Below, one piece after another: positions 26,568-35,842 of a stretch of DNA of 64,000 nt. The DNA lies in assembly GCA_014163555.1 (NCBI GenBank), contig JACJGO010000008.1:113535-177534 (forward strand). The letters are read 5' to 3'. The stretch is from Flavisolibacter longurius. Its GTDB lineage: Bacteria; Bacteroidota; Bacteroidia; Chitinophagales; Chitinophagaceae. Made by a program: the position numbers and the translations under genes. Under the pieces are notes generated by a model. That model was not told the DNA's origin and searched no databases. It was given only the letters and a program-made list of their open reading frames with translations. The number at the start of each line of letters is the position of its first letter. Within the stretch, counting starts at the first letter, position 1.

Positions 26568-29500
26568 ATGAGAAAACTGCTAATGCTCTTGCTGGGAGTA
26601 TTGTGTCTCTGCACGCAAGTCCTGGCGCAGAACCGATCTATTTCGGGGCGCATCACAAATGAACTGGGGGAAGGCATTGCCAATGCCTCGGTTAATGTAA
26701 AAGGTACCACTACCGGTACAGTCACTAATTCCAATGGTGCATTTACCCTCAACGTAGGACCCGCTGCCAGAACACTAGTGATTTCTTCTGTTGGTTTCCA
26801 AACCAAAGAAATTACCATCGACAGCAAAACCTCCTATGATGTAAGGCTGATGAGCGATCCTCAGAACATGAACGAGGTTGTGGTGGTTGCCTATGGTACT
26901 GTGAAGAAAGGCGAGAATACTGCTTCTACAACGCAGATCACCGCCGACAAATTCAAAAACAGACCGATCACCAACATTTCGGCTGTACTGGAAGGTGCTG
27001 CACCGGGTATTCAAACCCTGTCGGCCAATGGGCAGCCTGGCTCCAGCCAAACCGTACGTATTCGTGGTTTTGGCTCTATCAACGCCTCTAACGATCCACT
27101 GTATGTAGTGGATGGTGTGGTGTACTCCGGTGGCTTGAGCAACTTCAATATGGATGATGTGGAATCTGTCTCCATCCTGAAAGACGCCGCTTCTACCGCT
27201 CTTTACGGTTCCAGAGGTGCCAACGGTGTAATCATCATCACCACCAAAAGAGGGAAGAAAAACCGGAATGCCATTTCGTTCAGAATGACGCAAGGTATCT
27301 CTGAAAGAGCCCTGCCTGAGTATGAAAGAGTAGATGCTTTCCAGTATTATCCCCTGATGTGGCAGGCTTACCGCAACAGCCTTGTTTATGCTGCTACACC
27401 TATTCCTATTGCCGATGCCAACCGGATTGCTTCTGGTTTGCTGCCTCGTATTGCAACGGGTACCAACAGAGGAAAACAACTCTATAATGGTACGGCTTAT
27501 AACGATATCTCACAGAACCTGACCTACAATCCGTTCAATGTTCCGTCTACAGAGATTGTTCTGCCGGATGGTACCATCAACCCGAATGCTCAACTCAAGT
27601 GGGCGGATGATCTGGACTGGAACCGCGAACTGGAAAGAAAGGGTCACCGCCAGGAATACACTGTTAACTACAGTGGCGGAAACGATAAAACTGATTTCTT
27701 CAGCTCATTTGGTTATGTTGACGAAAAAGGATTTATCATCCGTTCTGACCAAAAGCGTTTCCTGGGTCGTTTGAACATCAACTCACAACCGCTCAACTGG
27801 TTCCGCACCGGTATCAACCTTTCCGGTACGGTAACATCATCTAACCAGGCCAGCGATGGATCCAGTACAGGTTACGTGAATCCGTTCTTCTTTACCCGCC
27901 AGATGGGACCTATCTACCCGATGTATGCCCATGATCCTGCTACCGGTAATTATATGCTGAACTCCCTGGGCCAGCGTTTTTACGATTATGGTAACCTGAG
28001 CGCAATGGGTATTCCTAACCGTCCTGCCGGTGCTTCGGCTGGTCGCCATATCCTGGAAGAAACAAAACTGAATCAAAGCCGTTATAGCCGCAACATTGTG
28101 AGCGGTCGTGCCTATGGTGAGATTCTGTTTACAAAAGATCTGAAGGCTACCACCAACATCAGCCTTGATCTGACAAACTATTTCGGTTCAACGTATGATA
28201 ATAACCTGGTAGGTGATGGTGCGCCTGCCGGCCGTGCTTCTAAAAACACAACGCTTACCAAAAGCTATACCTTCAACCAACTGTTGAACTATACCAAGCG
28301 TTTTGGCTTGCACAACCTGTCGGTGCTGGCCGGTCATGAAAACTATGACCTGAACATCGAAGACTTTAGCTCTTCCCGCCAAAACCAGATTGTTGCCGGA
28401 AACTATGACCTGGACAACTTTACGACTACCAACAGCGTAAGCTCACAAACGGACAAGCACAGAATTGAAAGCTACCTGTCACGTGTGAACTATGATTTTG
28501 ATGGAAAATATTTTGTTTCCGGTTCGTTCCGCAGAGACGGTAACTCCCGTTTCCATAAGTTGTTCCGTTGGGAAAATTTCTGGTCAATCGGTGGTGCCTG
28601 GCGTTTGGACAGAGAAGCATTCATGCAGAATGTTTCCTGGGTGAACGCACTGAAACTGCGTGCTTCTTACGGCCGTGTGGGTAACGATGCCGGTATTGGT
28701 TATTACCCGTACCAGGCGCTGTATGCTCTTGGCTTCAACAACAATGCTGAACCGGGTATCCGTCAGTCGGCCCTGCGCAACGACAGCATTACCTGGGAAG
28801 GTCAAAAGTCTGCTGACGTAGCCATTGAATTTGGTATTCTGAAAAACCGCATTTCCGGTACCATCGAATATTACAACCGTAAATCCGATGACCTGATCTT
28901 CGGTGTGCAGTTGCCACTTTCTATGGGTGGTTATACAGTTAATAAGAACATTGGTGAAATGGTGAACAAAGGCTGGGAAATCCAACTGACCGGTGACATC
29001 ATCCGCAAGGCTGGTTTCAACTGGAGAATGGACCTGAATTTCTCTACCCTGAAGAATGAGATCACCAAAATGCCGGACAACCAACCCGAGATCATCTCCG
29101 GTACGAAAAAGCTGGCTGTTGGCCACTCTATCTATGACTACTGGCTGAGAGATTGGCAGGGTGTTGATCCGACAGACGGTGCCGCGTTGTACAGAGCAAC
29201 CAGCTTTGTTGCTTCCAACAGCCGCGTTCGCGGAAAAGACGATACCGTAACGGTTAGCCAGAACAACGCCATGTATGTATATGCAGGTTCCGCTATTCCC
29301 AAATTCTGGGGAAGCATTGGCAACACGTTTACGTACAAAGCCTTTGAAATTTCTGCTTTGCTGACCTACCAGGTTGGTGGTAAAGTGTACGATGCTACCT
29401 ATGCTGCTCTGATGCACACAGGTACCTATGGTACAGCCTTACATGTAGATGCCCTGAAAGCCTGGCAGAAGCCTGGTGACATCACCACTGTTCCGCGGAT

Positions 29501-29780
29501 GGATAACTCCAAAGGTGGTGTGTTTGATGCGCAGTCTACCCGTTGGTTGATAGACGCTTCTTACCTCAACATTCGTAACGTAAGCCTGGCCTATTCACTG
29601 CCTTCGTCGTTGATGAGCAAGATCAGCTCTGCTGGTGCCCGTGTATTTGTAAGCGGCGAAAACCTGTACTGGTTCTCTAAGCGGAAGGGCATGAACGTGC
29701 AGCAATCTTTCACCGGTGTTACTTCCAACGCGTATGTACCGGCTCGTGTCGTGACGTTTGGCTTAAATGTTAACTTCTAA
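26568..29780 (+). CDS. SusC/RagA-family TonB-dependent outer-membrane transporter (locus 3)
   Basis: 1070 residues; signal peptide MRKLLMLLLGVLCLCTQVLA before QNRS. Carboxypeptidase-like domain (SISGRITNELGEGIANASVN), plug (TVRIRGFGSINASNDPLYVV, ESVSILKDAASTALYGSRGA) and barrel ending VVTFGLNVNF. It is a paralogue of locus 1: both have the FFFTRQMGPIYPMY/FYYTRQMGPIYPVY segment, matching YDYWLRDWQGVD/YDFWLREYAGVD segments and the same layout. No STN domain is present. SusD starts nine bases after the stop codon. The substrate is unknown and may resemble that of locus 1. Confidence 0.95.
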   Translation: MRKLLMLLLGVLCLCTQVLAQNRSISGRITNELGEGIANASVNVKGTTTGTVTNSNGAFTLNVGPAARTLVISSVGFQTKEITIDSKTSYDVRLMSDPQNMNEVVVVAYGTVKKGENTASTTQITADKFKNRPITNISAVLEGAAPGIQTLSANGQPGSSQTVRIRGFGSINASNDPLYVVDGVVYSGGLSNFNMDDVESVSILKDAASTALYGSRGANGVIIITTKRGKKNRNAISFRMTQGISERALPEYERVDAFQYYPLMWQAYRNSLVYAATPIPIADANRIASGLLPRIATGTNRGKQLYNGTAYNDISQNLTYNPFNVPSTEIVLPDGTINPNAQLKWADDLDWNRELERKGHRQEYTVNYSGGNDKTDFFSSFGYVDEKGFIIRSDQKRFLGRLNINSQPLNWFRTGINLSGTVTSSNQASDGSSTGYVNPFFFTRQMGPIYPMYAHDPATGNYMLNSLGQRFYDYGNLSAMGIPNRPAGASAGRHILEETKLNQSRYSRNIVSGRAYGEILFTKDLKATTNISLDLTNYFGSTYDNNLVGDGAPAGRASKNTTLTKSYTFNQLLNYTKRFGLHNLSVLAGHENYDLNIEDFSSSRQNQIVAGNYDLDNFTTTNSVSSQTDKHRIESYLSRVNYDFDGKYFVSGSFRRDGNSRFHKLFRWENFWSIGGAWRLDREAFMQNVSWVNALKLRASYGRVGNDAGIGYYPYQALYALGFNNNAEPGIRQSALRNDSITWEGQKSADVAIEFGILKNRISGTIEYYNRKSDDLIFGVQLPLSMGGYTVNKNIGEMVNKGWEIQLTGDIIRKAGFNWRMDLNFSTLKNEITKMPDNQPEIISGTKKLAVGHSIYDYWLRDWQGVDPTDGAALYRATSFVASNSRVRGKDDTVTVSQNNAMYVYAGSAIPKFWGSIGNTFTYKAFEISALLTYQVGGKVYDATYAALMHTGTYGTALHVDALKAWQKPGDITTVPRMDNSKGGVFDAQSTRWLIDASYLNIRNVSLAYSLPSSLMSKISSAGARVFVSGENLYWFSKRKGMNVQQSFTGVTSNAYVPARVVTFGLNVNF

Positions 29781-29789
29781 AAGAAAACA

Positions 29790-31274
29790 ATGAAACACAG
29801 AAACAAAATCATACTTGCATTCTTATCGGCCAGCATGGTGATGGGGGGCTGTAAGAAAACCTATTTGGAAACAACTCCAACCACCTCCATTGCCGCTTCG
29901 GATGCATTCGCCTCAACAAACAATGCCTGGGCAGCATTGAACGGTATTCACCGCTCATTGTACATCCAGTACTACAGCAACCAGGATCAGGGCGGTCAAT
30001 CGGCCAACATGATCTACATGGACATGCTGGGAGAAGACCTGGTGAACACAACACAGGGTAATGGCTGGTTTATTTCCACCTACCGCTGGCTGGCACACCG
30101 TTCGGCCACCAGCACGGTTCCGTATTTCAACTACCGCTTTTATTATACCATCATTGCCAATGCCAATATGATTATTGACAATGTGGATGCTGCTTCAGGC
30201 GGACAGGCTGAGAAAGACGTGATCAAAGGCCAGGCGTTAGCATACAGGGCATGGTCGTACTACCAGATGATCCAGCTCTTCGGAAAGCGTTTTGATGCCA
30301 ACGGTCAAAACAACACCGAAGGTCTTCCGCTGCTGCTTTCTTCAGCGGATGTTTCCAAGCCTCGCTCCACGGTTGCAGAAGTGTACACACAGATCAATGC
30401 TGATCTGGACCAGGCCATTACCTTGCTGACCGGCAAGCCGGCCCGTGCCAACAAATCGCACATCAACCTGGGTGTAGCCCAAGGCATGAAAGCAAGAGTA
30501 GCCTTAACACAGCAGAACTGGCAGGTAGCCGCTACGATGGCCGCTGCCGCCCGTACCGGTTATACACCTATGACCAATGCGCAATACCTTGCTGGTTTTA
30601 ACGACTATACCAATCCTGAGTGGATGTGGGGTGTACGGCAGGTTGCTGACCAAACGACCTACTTCTATTCTTTCTTTGCTTACATGTCGGCTGATTTCAA
30701 CTCGACGAACATCCGGACCAATCCAAAGGCCATCAACTCAAAACTGTATGAGGAGATCGCTGCTACTGATGTACGGAAATCAATATGGGATCCAACCGGT
30801 TCCAACACGGCTTTCCCGATTCCTCCCGGTGGTGTTAGAATGCCTTACATGAACCGCAAGTTCTTGTCGGGTGGTGGAAGCGGAAGCAGTATCGGTGATG
30901 TGGTTTTGATGCGTGCATCTGAAATGTACATGATTGAAGCCGAAGCAAAGGCCCGTTTGAACGATGCCTCTGCTGCCAATGTGCTGTTCCAACTTGTGAG
31001 CAAAAGAGATCCTTCGTATGTACAATCTACGCTGACTGGTCAGGCTTTGATTGATCATATCCTGATTCAGCGCCGGATTGAACTCTGGGGTGAAGGTTTC
31101 CGCTTCTATGACCTGAAGCGTTTGAACCAGCCGCTTGACAGAAGAGGTGCTAACCACGACCCGGCTGTGGCAATCGTTTTACAGGTTCCTGCCGGTGACG
31201 AGCAGTGGCAGTTCCTGATTCCACAGGATGAGATCAACTTCACAAACGGACTGGTTAAGCAAAACCCGCTTTAA
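29790..31274 (+). CDS. SusD/RagB-family substrate-binding lipoprotein (locus 3)
   Basis: 494-residue surface lipoprotein; signal MKHRNKIILAFLSASMVMGG followed by Cys21. SusD helical features include NANMIIDNVDAASGG, IKGQALAYRAWSYYQMIQLF and the closing LIDHILIQRRIELWGEGFRF with YDLKRLNQPLDRR. It shares NPEWMWG, KLYEEIAATDVRKS and its overall layout with the SusD at 16287, so loci 1 and 3 look like a duplicated and diverged pair. Unlike locus 1 there is no third lipoprotein gene; a terminator follows directly. Confidence 0.95.
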   Translation: MKHRNKIILAFLSASMVMGGCKKTYLETTPTTSIAASDAFASTNNAWAALNGIHRSLYIQYYSNQDQGGQSANMIYMDMLGEDLVNTTQGNGWFISTYRWLAHRSATSTVPYFNYRFYYTIIANANMIIDNVDAASGGQAEKDVIKGQALAYRAWSYYQMIQLFGKRFDANGQNNTEGLPLLLSSADVSKPRSTVAEVYTQINADLDQAITLLTGKPARANKSHINLGVAQGMKARVALTQQNWQVAATMAAAARTGYTPMTNAQYLAGFNDYTNPEWMWGVRQVADQTTYFYSFFAYMSADFNSTNIRTNPKAINSKLYEEIAATDVRKSIWDPTGSNTAFPIPPGGVRMPYMNRKFLSGGGSGSSIGDVVLMRASEMYMIEAEAKARLNDASAANVLFQLVSKRDPSYVQSTLTGQALIDHILIQRRIELWGEGFRFYDLKRLNQPLDRRGANHDPAVAIVLQVPAGDEQWQFLIPQDEINFTNGLVKQNPL

Positions 31275-31292
31275 TCGTTTGTTTTTCGAGAT

Positions 31293-31327
31293 AAAAAGAG
31301 GCTGTCCGAAAGGACAGCCTCTTTTTT
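31293..31327 (+). terminator. terminator of susCD operon 3
   Basis: AAAAAGAGGCTGTCC and GGACAGCCTCTTTTT pair around a GAAA tetraloop and end in a T-run, 18 bases after the SusD stop codon. Confidence 0.9.
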
Positions 31328-31857
31328 GTTATGCAAATCTTTTTCGAAAGTTGGTTAGTTGCCCTTGTAATTTGAGAGGTCATATAAGACTGCTTGCTAT
31401 TTGTTTTGATACCATGTGGGTTATCACAGGTTTCGGACCAGTTGCGATAAACAAGGTGAAAGATGCAGTGCATTGCCTTCTCACAGCAGTTGCTTCAGAG
31501 TTGTGTACAGATTCCGCTTGCATCGCCACGATAGGCAAAAGAAGGATGGGATAGCAGCCTTCCGCGATTCGGGGGCAATCGATTAAAACGTTTCTTGCTT
31601 GTTATGGCGACGAAGGAGCCATCTTTGTTTGGAACAACAAGAAATGATTGACGGGTGTTGCATCTGTTGAAAAAGAAGCGATATCTGTATTTATACCAAA
31701 GAGCTTCAAAGAGAGTATCAAAAAGAATAGAGCTATCTCACCGCCATGTGATCAGCAAAAAATAGCCCCGCCAAAAAGCAGGGCCATGAAAGACTGCACA
31801 ATGAAACGATATCCTGAGTGGGTGGTTGGCAGTTCAACACCACTGCACCCAAATACC
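31328..31857. other. 530-base stretch with no recognisable gene
   Basis: Between the SusD terminator and the PDZ gene. Short ORFs exist on the plus strand (31648-31878) and minus strand, but none has a recognisable family, signal peptide or convincing start. The codon pattern does not resemble neighbouring genes. A minus-strand terminator lies at 31756-31784. It could hold a decayed gene or a long untranslated region. Confidence 0.45.
31756..31784 (-). terminator. terminator of the PDZ gene
   Basis: On the minus strand GCCCTGC and GCGGGGC (one G-T pair) enclose TTTTTG and are followed by TATTTTTT. It lies about 75 bases after the PDZ stop codon. Confidence 0.65.
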
Positions 31858-32868
31858 TTAGAGGTCAATTGTTTTTAAATTCCGGGGCATTCTGACTTCG
31901 ATGTTTTGTGATTTGCCACCGCGATTTACCTGGAAGCGAACCGAAGCCTGATCTTTTTTCTCTTTCATTACCTTGGCGATTTCATCCGCGCTGTTTATGG
32001 CTTTGTCATCCACATGCGTAATGATATCGTCTTCTTTGATGCCGGCTTTGTAAGCGGTGCCTTCGTCATCTACATCCAGCACTTTTACGCCTTTGCCTTC
32101 ATCGGTATCCTGCACGGCAATACCCAGCTTCGGACCGCGACTTGGATAGTAAACGCCTCCAAAACCCTGGCCTGGCGCCATCCGTTCAAAGGAACGGGCA
32201 CCGGGAGCTTCCCGCCACACCTGGTCGGTGAGTACACGGGGGGCTGTCATAGCTGTGATGTTCACTCCTTTCCAGCGGCCCAATTCGGTAGATGATTTTT
32301 GTTCTTTGCCGTCACGCAGGTAGGTGATGGCCACTTTATCGCCCGGCTTGTGCGAACGGATAGCATCCGTTACATCATCCGTGGTTTCAATTTTACGGTT
32401 GTCGATCTTCGTGATCACATCACCCTTTTTCAACCCAGCCTTTTCGGCTGCACTTTCTTTGGAAACCGATTGAATTTTGGCCCCTCTTTCATCACCGTCG
32501 GTGACCACACCTAGCATGGCGCGGTTCGAATCCACGCGGAAGATGGAAGGCTGCATCCGATCGAAGTTGAAATCGAAGTTGTGGTTAGGGCCAAATGAAA
32601 CAGCGCCTGAGCCCCTGAGGTCATTCACCCGTACGTTAATGTCTTTCAGGTCAGCTACATCTTTACCGTTAACTTTTACCTTATCGCCTTCAATTTCAAT
32701 CACGGTCTTTTCATCCTTGTCGCCGGAACGGGTAATCACAATTTGCTGCTTCTGGGTCTTTTCTTTCACCTTTTCCTTTGTTTTGGTATCCTGTGCCAGC
32801 AAAGCGGAAGGAACCATACACACCAGCAGCGCAGCCGCCATCGCACGATTTAGAAAACGTTGTTTCAT
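31858..32868 (-). CDS. exported protein with two PDZ domains and no protease domain
   Basis: 336 residues with signal peptide ending PSALLAQ. After a charged segment (TKEKVKEKTQKQQIVITRSG) come two PDZ domains. The first, about 115-195, contains AMLGVVTDGDERGAKIQSVS, AAEKAGLKKGDVITKID and KPGDKVAITYLRDGKE. The second, about 245-330, contains KLGIAVQDTDEGKGVKVLDV, AYKAGIKEDDIITHVDD and RFQVNRGGKSQNIEVRMP. The trypsin-like domain of DegP/HtrA is absent, so it is not a protease by itself. It probably binds peptide ends or scaffolds envelope proteins; the partner is unknown. A perfect -7 box lies at 32913-32920, and a small CTACG/CGTAG hairpin sits in the leader. Confidence 0.86.
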   Translation of the reverse strand: MKQRFLNRAMAAALLVCMVPSALLAQDTKTKEKVKEKTQKQQIVITRSGDKDEKTVIEIEGDKVKVNGKDVADLKDINVRVNDLRGSGAVSFGPNHNFDFNFDRMQPSIFRVDSNRAMLGVVTDGDERGAKIQSVSKESAAEKAGLKKGDVITKIDNRKIETTDDVTDAIRSHKPGDKVAITYLRDGKEQKSSTELGRWKGVNITAMTAPRVLTDQVWREAPGARSFERMAPGQGFGGVYYPSRGPKLGIAVQDTDEGKGVKVLDVDDEGTAYKAGIKEDDIITHVDDKAINSADEIAKVMKEKKDQASVRFQVNRGGKSQNIEVRMPRNLKTIDL

Positions 32869-32912
32869 AAGCTGAATTATTTTAAATTTTTACTACGTTT
32901 ATTTTCGTAGAT

Positions 32913-32920
32913 CAAATATA
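32913..32920 (-). promoter_or_regulatory. -7 promoter box of the PDZ gene
   Basis: The minus strand reads TATATTTG, a perfect TAnnTTTG, 44 bases before the ATG. The leader contains a 5-bp hairpin at 32893-32910. Confidence 0.6.
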
Positions 32921-32973
32921 GTGTGGAATTCCAAATTACGAAACTTTTCGCAATTGTTAAATTGGCGAGCGGT

Positions 32974-35643
32974 TTAAAGGGCCGCTTTAACGGTTGCTAA
33001 CACTTGCCGGAGGTTCGAAATGTCCTGTCCGCCTGCTGTAGCAAGGGTTTTCTGTCCGCCGCCACCGCCTTTGATCAGCGGGGAAATTTTTTGCTTGATA
33101 AGAGCCGAAGCATCCAAGCCTTTCTCAGTGGCTACAGCATCGTCGAAAAGCAGCACCACAGCGGCTTTGCCCTCGATGGCAGCAGTCAGTGCAATTACGT
33201 GATTGGCCACAGCCGCCTTTAGTTCAAAGGCCAGCTTTTTCAGCGCATCTGCGGAAGAGAGTTCAACCACTTCCCCGATAAATTGAGCGCCGTTAACAGC
33301 CTCTGCTTTTTGCGCCAATGCATCCCGCAGTGATTTGATCTGCGCCGCTTCAAACTTCTCGATGTTTTTTCTCAGCGCTGCATTTTCATCGTATAAAGCG
33401 GTAATTGCTTTTGTAACGTCTTTAGGCGCCTTCAGCGCTTCGCGAATACTTCGCACCTGTTCAAACTGCTCCTGGATGTAGGCTTCTGCCGCCATTCCGC
33501 TGATGGCTTCAATCCGCCGAACACCGGCTGCTACTGCCGCTTCCGATTTTATTTTAAAAAATCCCAGCTCGCCGGTGGCGCCTACGTGGGTGCCGCCGCA
33601 AAGCTCAATGCTAAATGGAGCTTCTTTCGCTTCCCTTCTCCCTTGGGAGAAGGTGCCGAAGGCGGATGAGGCCGAGGGATCGATGGTCACCACCCGGACA
33701 AAATCGCCATATTTTTCGCCAAATAAGGCCATAGCACCGCTATTTACCGCTTCCTCTTTGGGCAGGGTACGAATGACAACCGGGATATTTTCCCGAATCT
33801 TTTCATTTACCAGCTGCTCTACTTCCCTGATCTCTTCATCGGTCATTTTGCTGAAATGCGAAAAGTCGAAGCGGAGGTAATCAGCATTGACCAGCGAGCC
33901 TTTTTGGGCCACATGAGTGCCCAGCACTTTTCGCAGAGCTGCATGCAACAAGTGGGTAGCGCTGTGGTGAACGGCGGTGTGTTTGCGTTTGGTGCCATCT
34001 ACTTTTGCAATGATTTCTCCCTCAAAGGAAGAAGGCAGTTTCTCGGCAAAGTGTATAATAAGATCATTCTCTTTTTTGGTATCTACAATTGCCAAGTTCT
34101 CATTGCCGATGGTCAATTGTCCGCTATCGCCAACCTGTCCGCCACTTTCAGCATAAAAAGGAGTTTTGTCTAAAACGATCTGAACGGCTTCTTTGCCTTT
34201 GGCTTTTACTTTCCTGTATTTTAATACCTGCGCTTTGGCTTCCAGCGAATCGTATCCCACAAATTCGTTGCTGTTGCCTTCGTTTACAATTACCCAGTCT
34301 TCGGTGTCGATAGCGCCAGCTTTTCTTCCCCGCTCTTGTTGCTCTTTTCTGGCTTCGTGAAAACCTTTTTCATCCACCGTCAATCCTCTTTCGGAGGCAA
34401 TCAATTGCGTGAGATCCAGGGGAAAACCGTAGGTGTCATTCAGTTCAAAGGCATCTCTTCCATTGATTTCACCTTTTGCGTTACTGATAATGGTTTCAAT
34501 GCGCTTCAATCCTTTTTCCAGCGTACGCAAAAAAGCTTCCTCTTCTTCGCGGATCACTTTAGCAACAAATTCTTCCTGCTTTTTTAATTCCGGGAATACC
34601 GTTTCAAACTGTGTGGCAATTACCGGAACAAGCTGGTGCAGAAGGGGCTGCTGGAAAGAGAGATAAGAATAATAATACCGAACGGCCCTGCGCAGGATTC
34701 GTCGTATCACATAACCGGCGCCGGTATTTGAAGGCAGTTGTCCATCGGCAATGGTAAAGGAAATAGCCCGGATATGATCGGCCAAAACGCGGAAGGCAAC
34801 ATCGCTTTTGGTGTCGCCACCTTTGTATTCCTGACCGGTAATGGCGGCAATCTTTTCAATCGTTCCGGTAAATACATCCGTGTCATAATTCGACTGTTTC
34901 TGCTGAAGCACCCGAACCAGTCGTTCAAAGCCCATCCCGGTATCAACGTGTTTAGCAGGCAGGAGTTGCAGGCTGCCGTCTTTCAGGCGGTTGAACTGGA
35001 TAAATACGTTGTTCCAGATCTCGATCACCTGCGGATGATCGGCATTTACCAGGGTTCTGCCATCTACGCTGGCCCGCTCACTATCCGGACGGGTGTCCAC
35101 ATGAATTTCGGTACAGGGGCCACATGGACCTGTATCACCCATCTCCCAGAAATTGTCTTTTTTCTTTCCGAGCAAAATCCGGTCTTCCGCAATCCATTTT
35201 TTCCATTCAGCCGCTGCTTCCTCGTCTTTTGGAAGCCCATCTTTAGCATCGCCTTCAAACACGGTTACGTAAAGGCGGTCTTTTGGAATGTTCAATACAC
35301 CCGTCAGCAATTCCCAGCTCCATTCAATGGCTTCTTTTTTAAAATAGTCGCCAAAGCTCCAGTTGCCCAGCATCTCAAACATCGTGTGGTGATAGGTATC
35401 AACACCCACTTCTTCCAGGTCGTTGTGCTTGCCGCTCACCCGCAGGCATTTCTGTGTGTCGGCAATGCGGGGGCTGGGCGATTGCCGGTTGCCTAGGAAG
35501 TAATCCTTGAACTGGTTCATACCGGCATTGGTGAACATCAGGGTAGGATCGTTCTTTACCACGATAGGGGCGGAAGGCACAATCTGGTGGCCTTTGGATT
35601 GGAAGAAGTCCAAAAAGGCACTGCGTATCTCGGCACTGGTCAT
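32974..35643 (-). CDS. alaS: alanine--tRNA ligase
   Basis: Charges tRNA(Ala); 889 residues, full length. It opens with the class II catalytic domain (MTSAEIRSAFLDFFQSKGHQ, then PTLMFTNAGMNQFKDYFLG, and GDTGPCGPCTEIHVD). The editing domain has the zinc-type motifs HHSATHLLHAALRKVLGTHV and, later, ELCGGTHVGATGELGFFKI. A coiled segment and the C-terminal DHHA1 domain with the glycine-rich GGGGGQKTLATAGGQD complete it. The family is essential. It is monocistronic and divergent from the M23 peptidase gene; a word repeat fills the 200-base gap between them. Confidence 0.98.
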   Translation of the reverse strand: MTSAEIRSAFLDFFQSKGHQIVPSAPIVVKNDPTLMFTNAGMNQFKDYFLGNRQSPSPRIADTQKCLRVSGKHNDLEEVGVDTYHHTMFEMLGNWSFGDYFKKEAIEWSWELLTGVLNIPKDRLYVTVFEGDAKDGLPKDEEAAAEWKKWIAEDRILLGKKKDNFWEMGDTGPCGPCTEIHVDTRPDSERASVDGRTLVNADHPQVIEIWNNVFIQFNRLKDGSLQLLPAKHVDTGMGFERLVRVLQQKQSNYDTDVFTGTIEKIAAITGQEYKGGDTKSDVAFRVLADHIRAISFTIADGQLPSNTGAGYVIRRILRRAVRYYYSYLSFQQPLLHQLVPVIATQFETVFPELKKQEEFVAKVIREEEEAFLRTLEKGLKRIETIISNAKGEINGRDAFELNDTYGFPLDLTQLIASERGLTVDEKGFHEARKEQQERGRKAGAIDTEDWVIVNEGNSNEFVGYDSLEAKAQVLKYRKVKAKGKEAVQIVLDKTPFYAESGGQVGDSGQLTIGNENLAIVDTKKENDLIIHFAEKLPSSFEGEIIAKVDGTKRKHTAVHHSATHLLHAALRKVLGTHVAQKGSLVNADYLRFDFSHFSKMTDEEIREVEQLVNEKIRENIPVVIRTLPKEEAVNSGAMALFGEKYGDFVRVVTIDPSASSAFGTFSQGRREAKEAPFSIELCGGTHVGATGELGFFKIKSEAAVAAGVRRIEAISGMAAEAYIQEQFEQVRSIREALKAPKDVTKAITALYDENAALRKNIEKFEAAQIKSLRDALAQKAEAVNGAQFIGEVVELSSADALKKLAFELKAAVANHVIALTAAIEGKAAVVLLFDDAVATEKGLDASALIKQKISPLIKGGGGGQKTLATAGGQDISNLRQVLATVKAAL

Positions 35644-35720
35644 TACAATTAAGATGGTTTTTTGCGTTGAATAGACTTATTTTGTCGCACCTCGGTTTGA
35701 GGGAGAGCAAAGATAAGCAA

Positions 35721-35830
35721 GGTGAGTGGTGAGTTGTGAATGGTGAGTAGATTACAGCGTTTTGCTCAAAGAAGCGTTCTGTTTGAAGATCGAATGGTTC
35801 TTTACTCACTACTGACCACTCACCATTCAC
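35721..35830. repeat. inverted GGTGAGT/ACTCACC word repeat between alaS and the M23 gene
   Basis: The left arm (35722-35749) is made of GTGAGTG, GTGAGTT, GTGAATG, GTGAGTA. The right arm (35803-35830) is its inverse, matching at 23 of 28 positions. About 53 bases lie between the arms. It ends 12 bases before the M23 start codon. Confidence 0.75.
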
Positions 35831-35842
35831 GCTGGCGTCGTC

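Noticed and set aside
31648..31878. 76-residue ORF in the gap before the PDZ gene
   Set aside because: No signal, family or start context, and it overlaps the PDZ gene end. Treated as chance.
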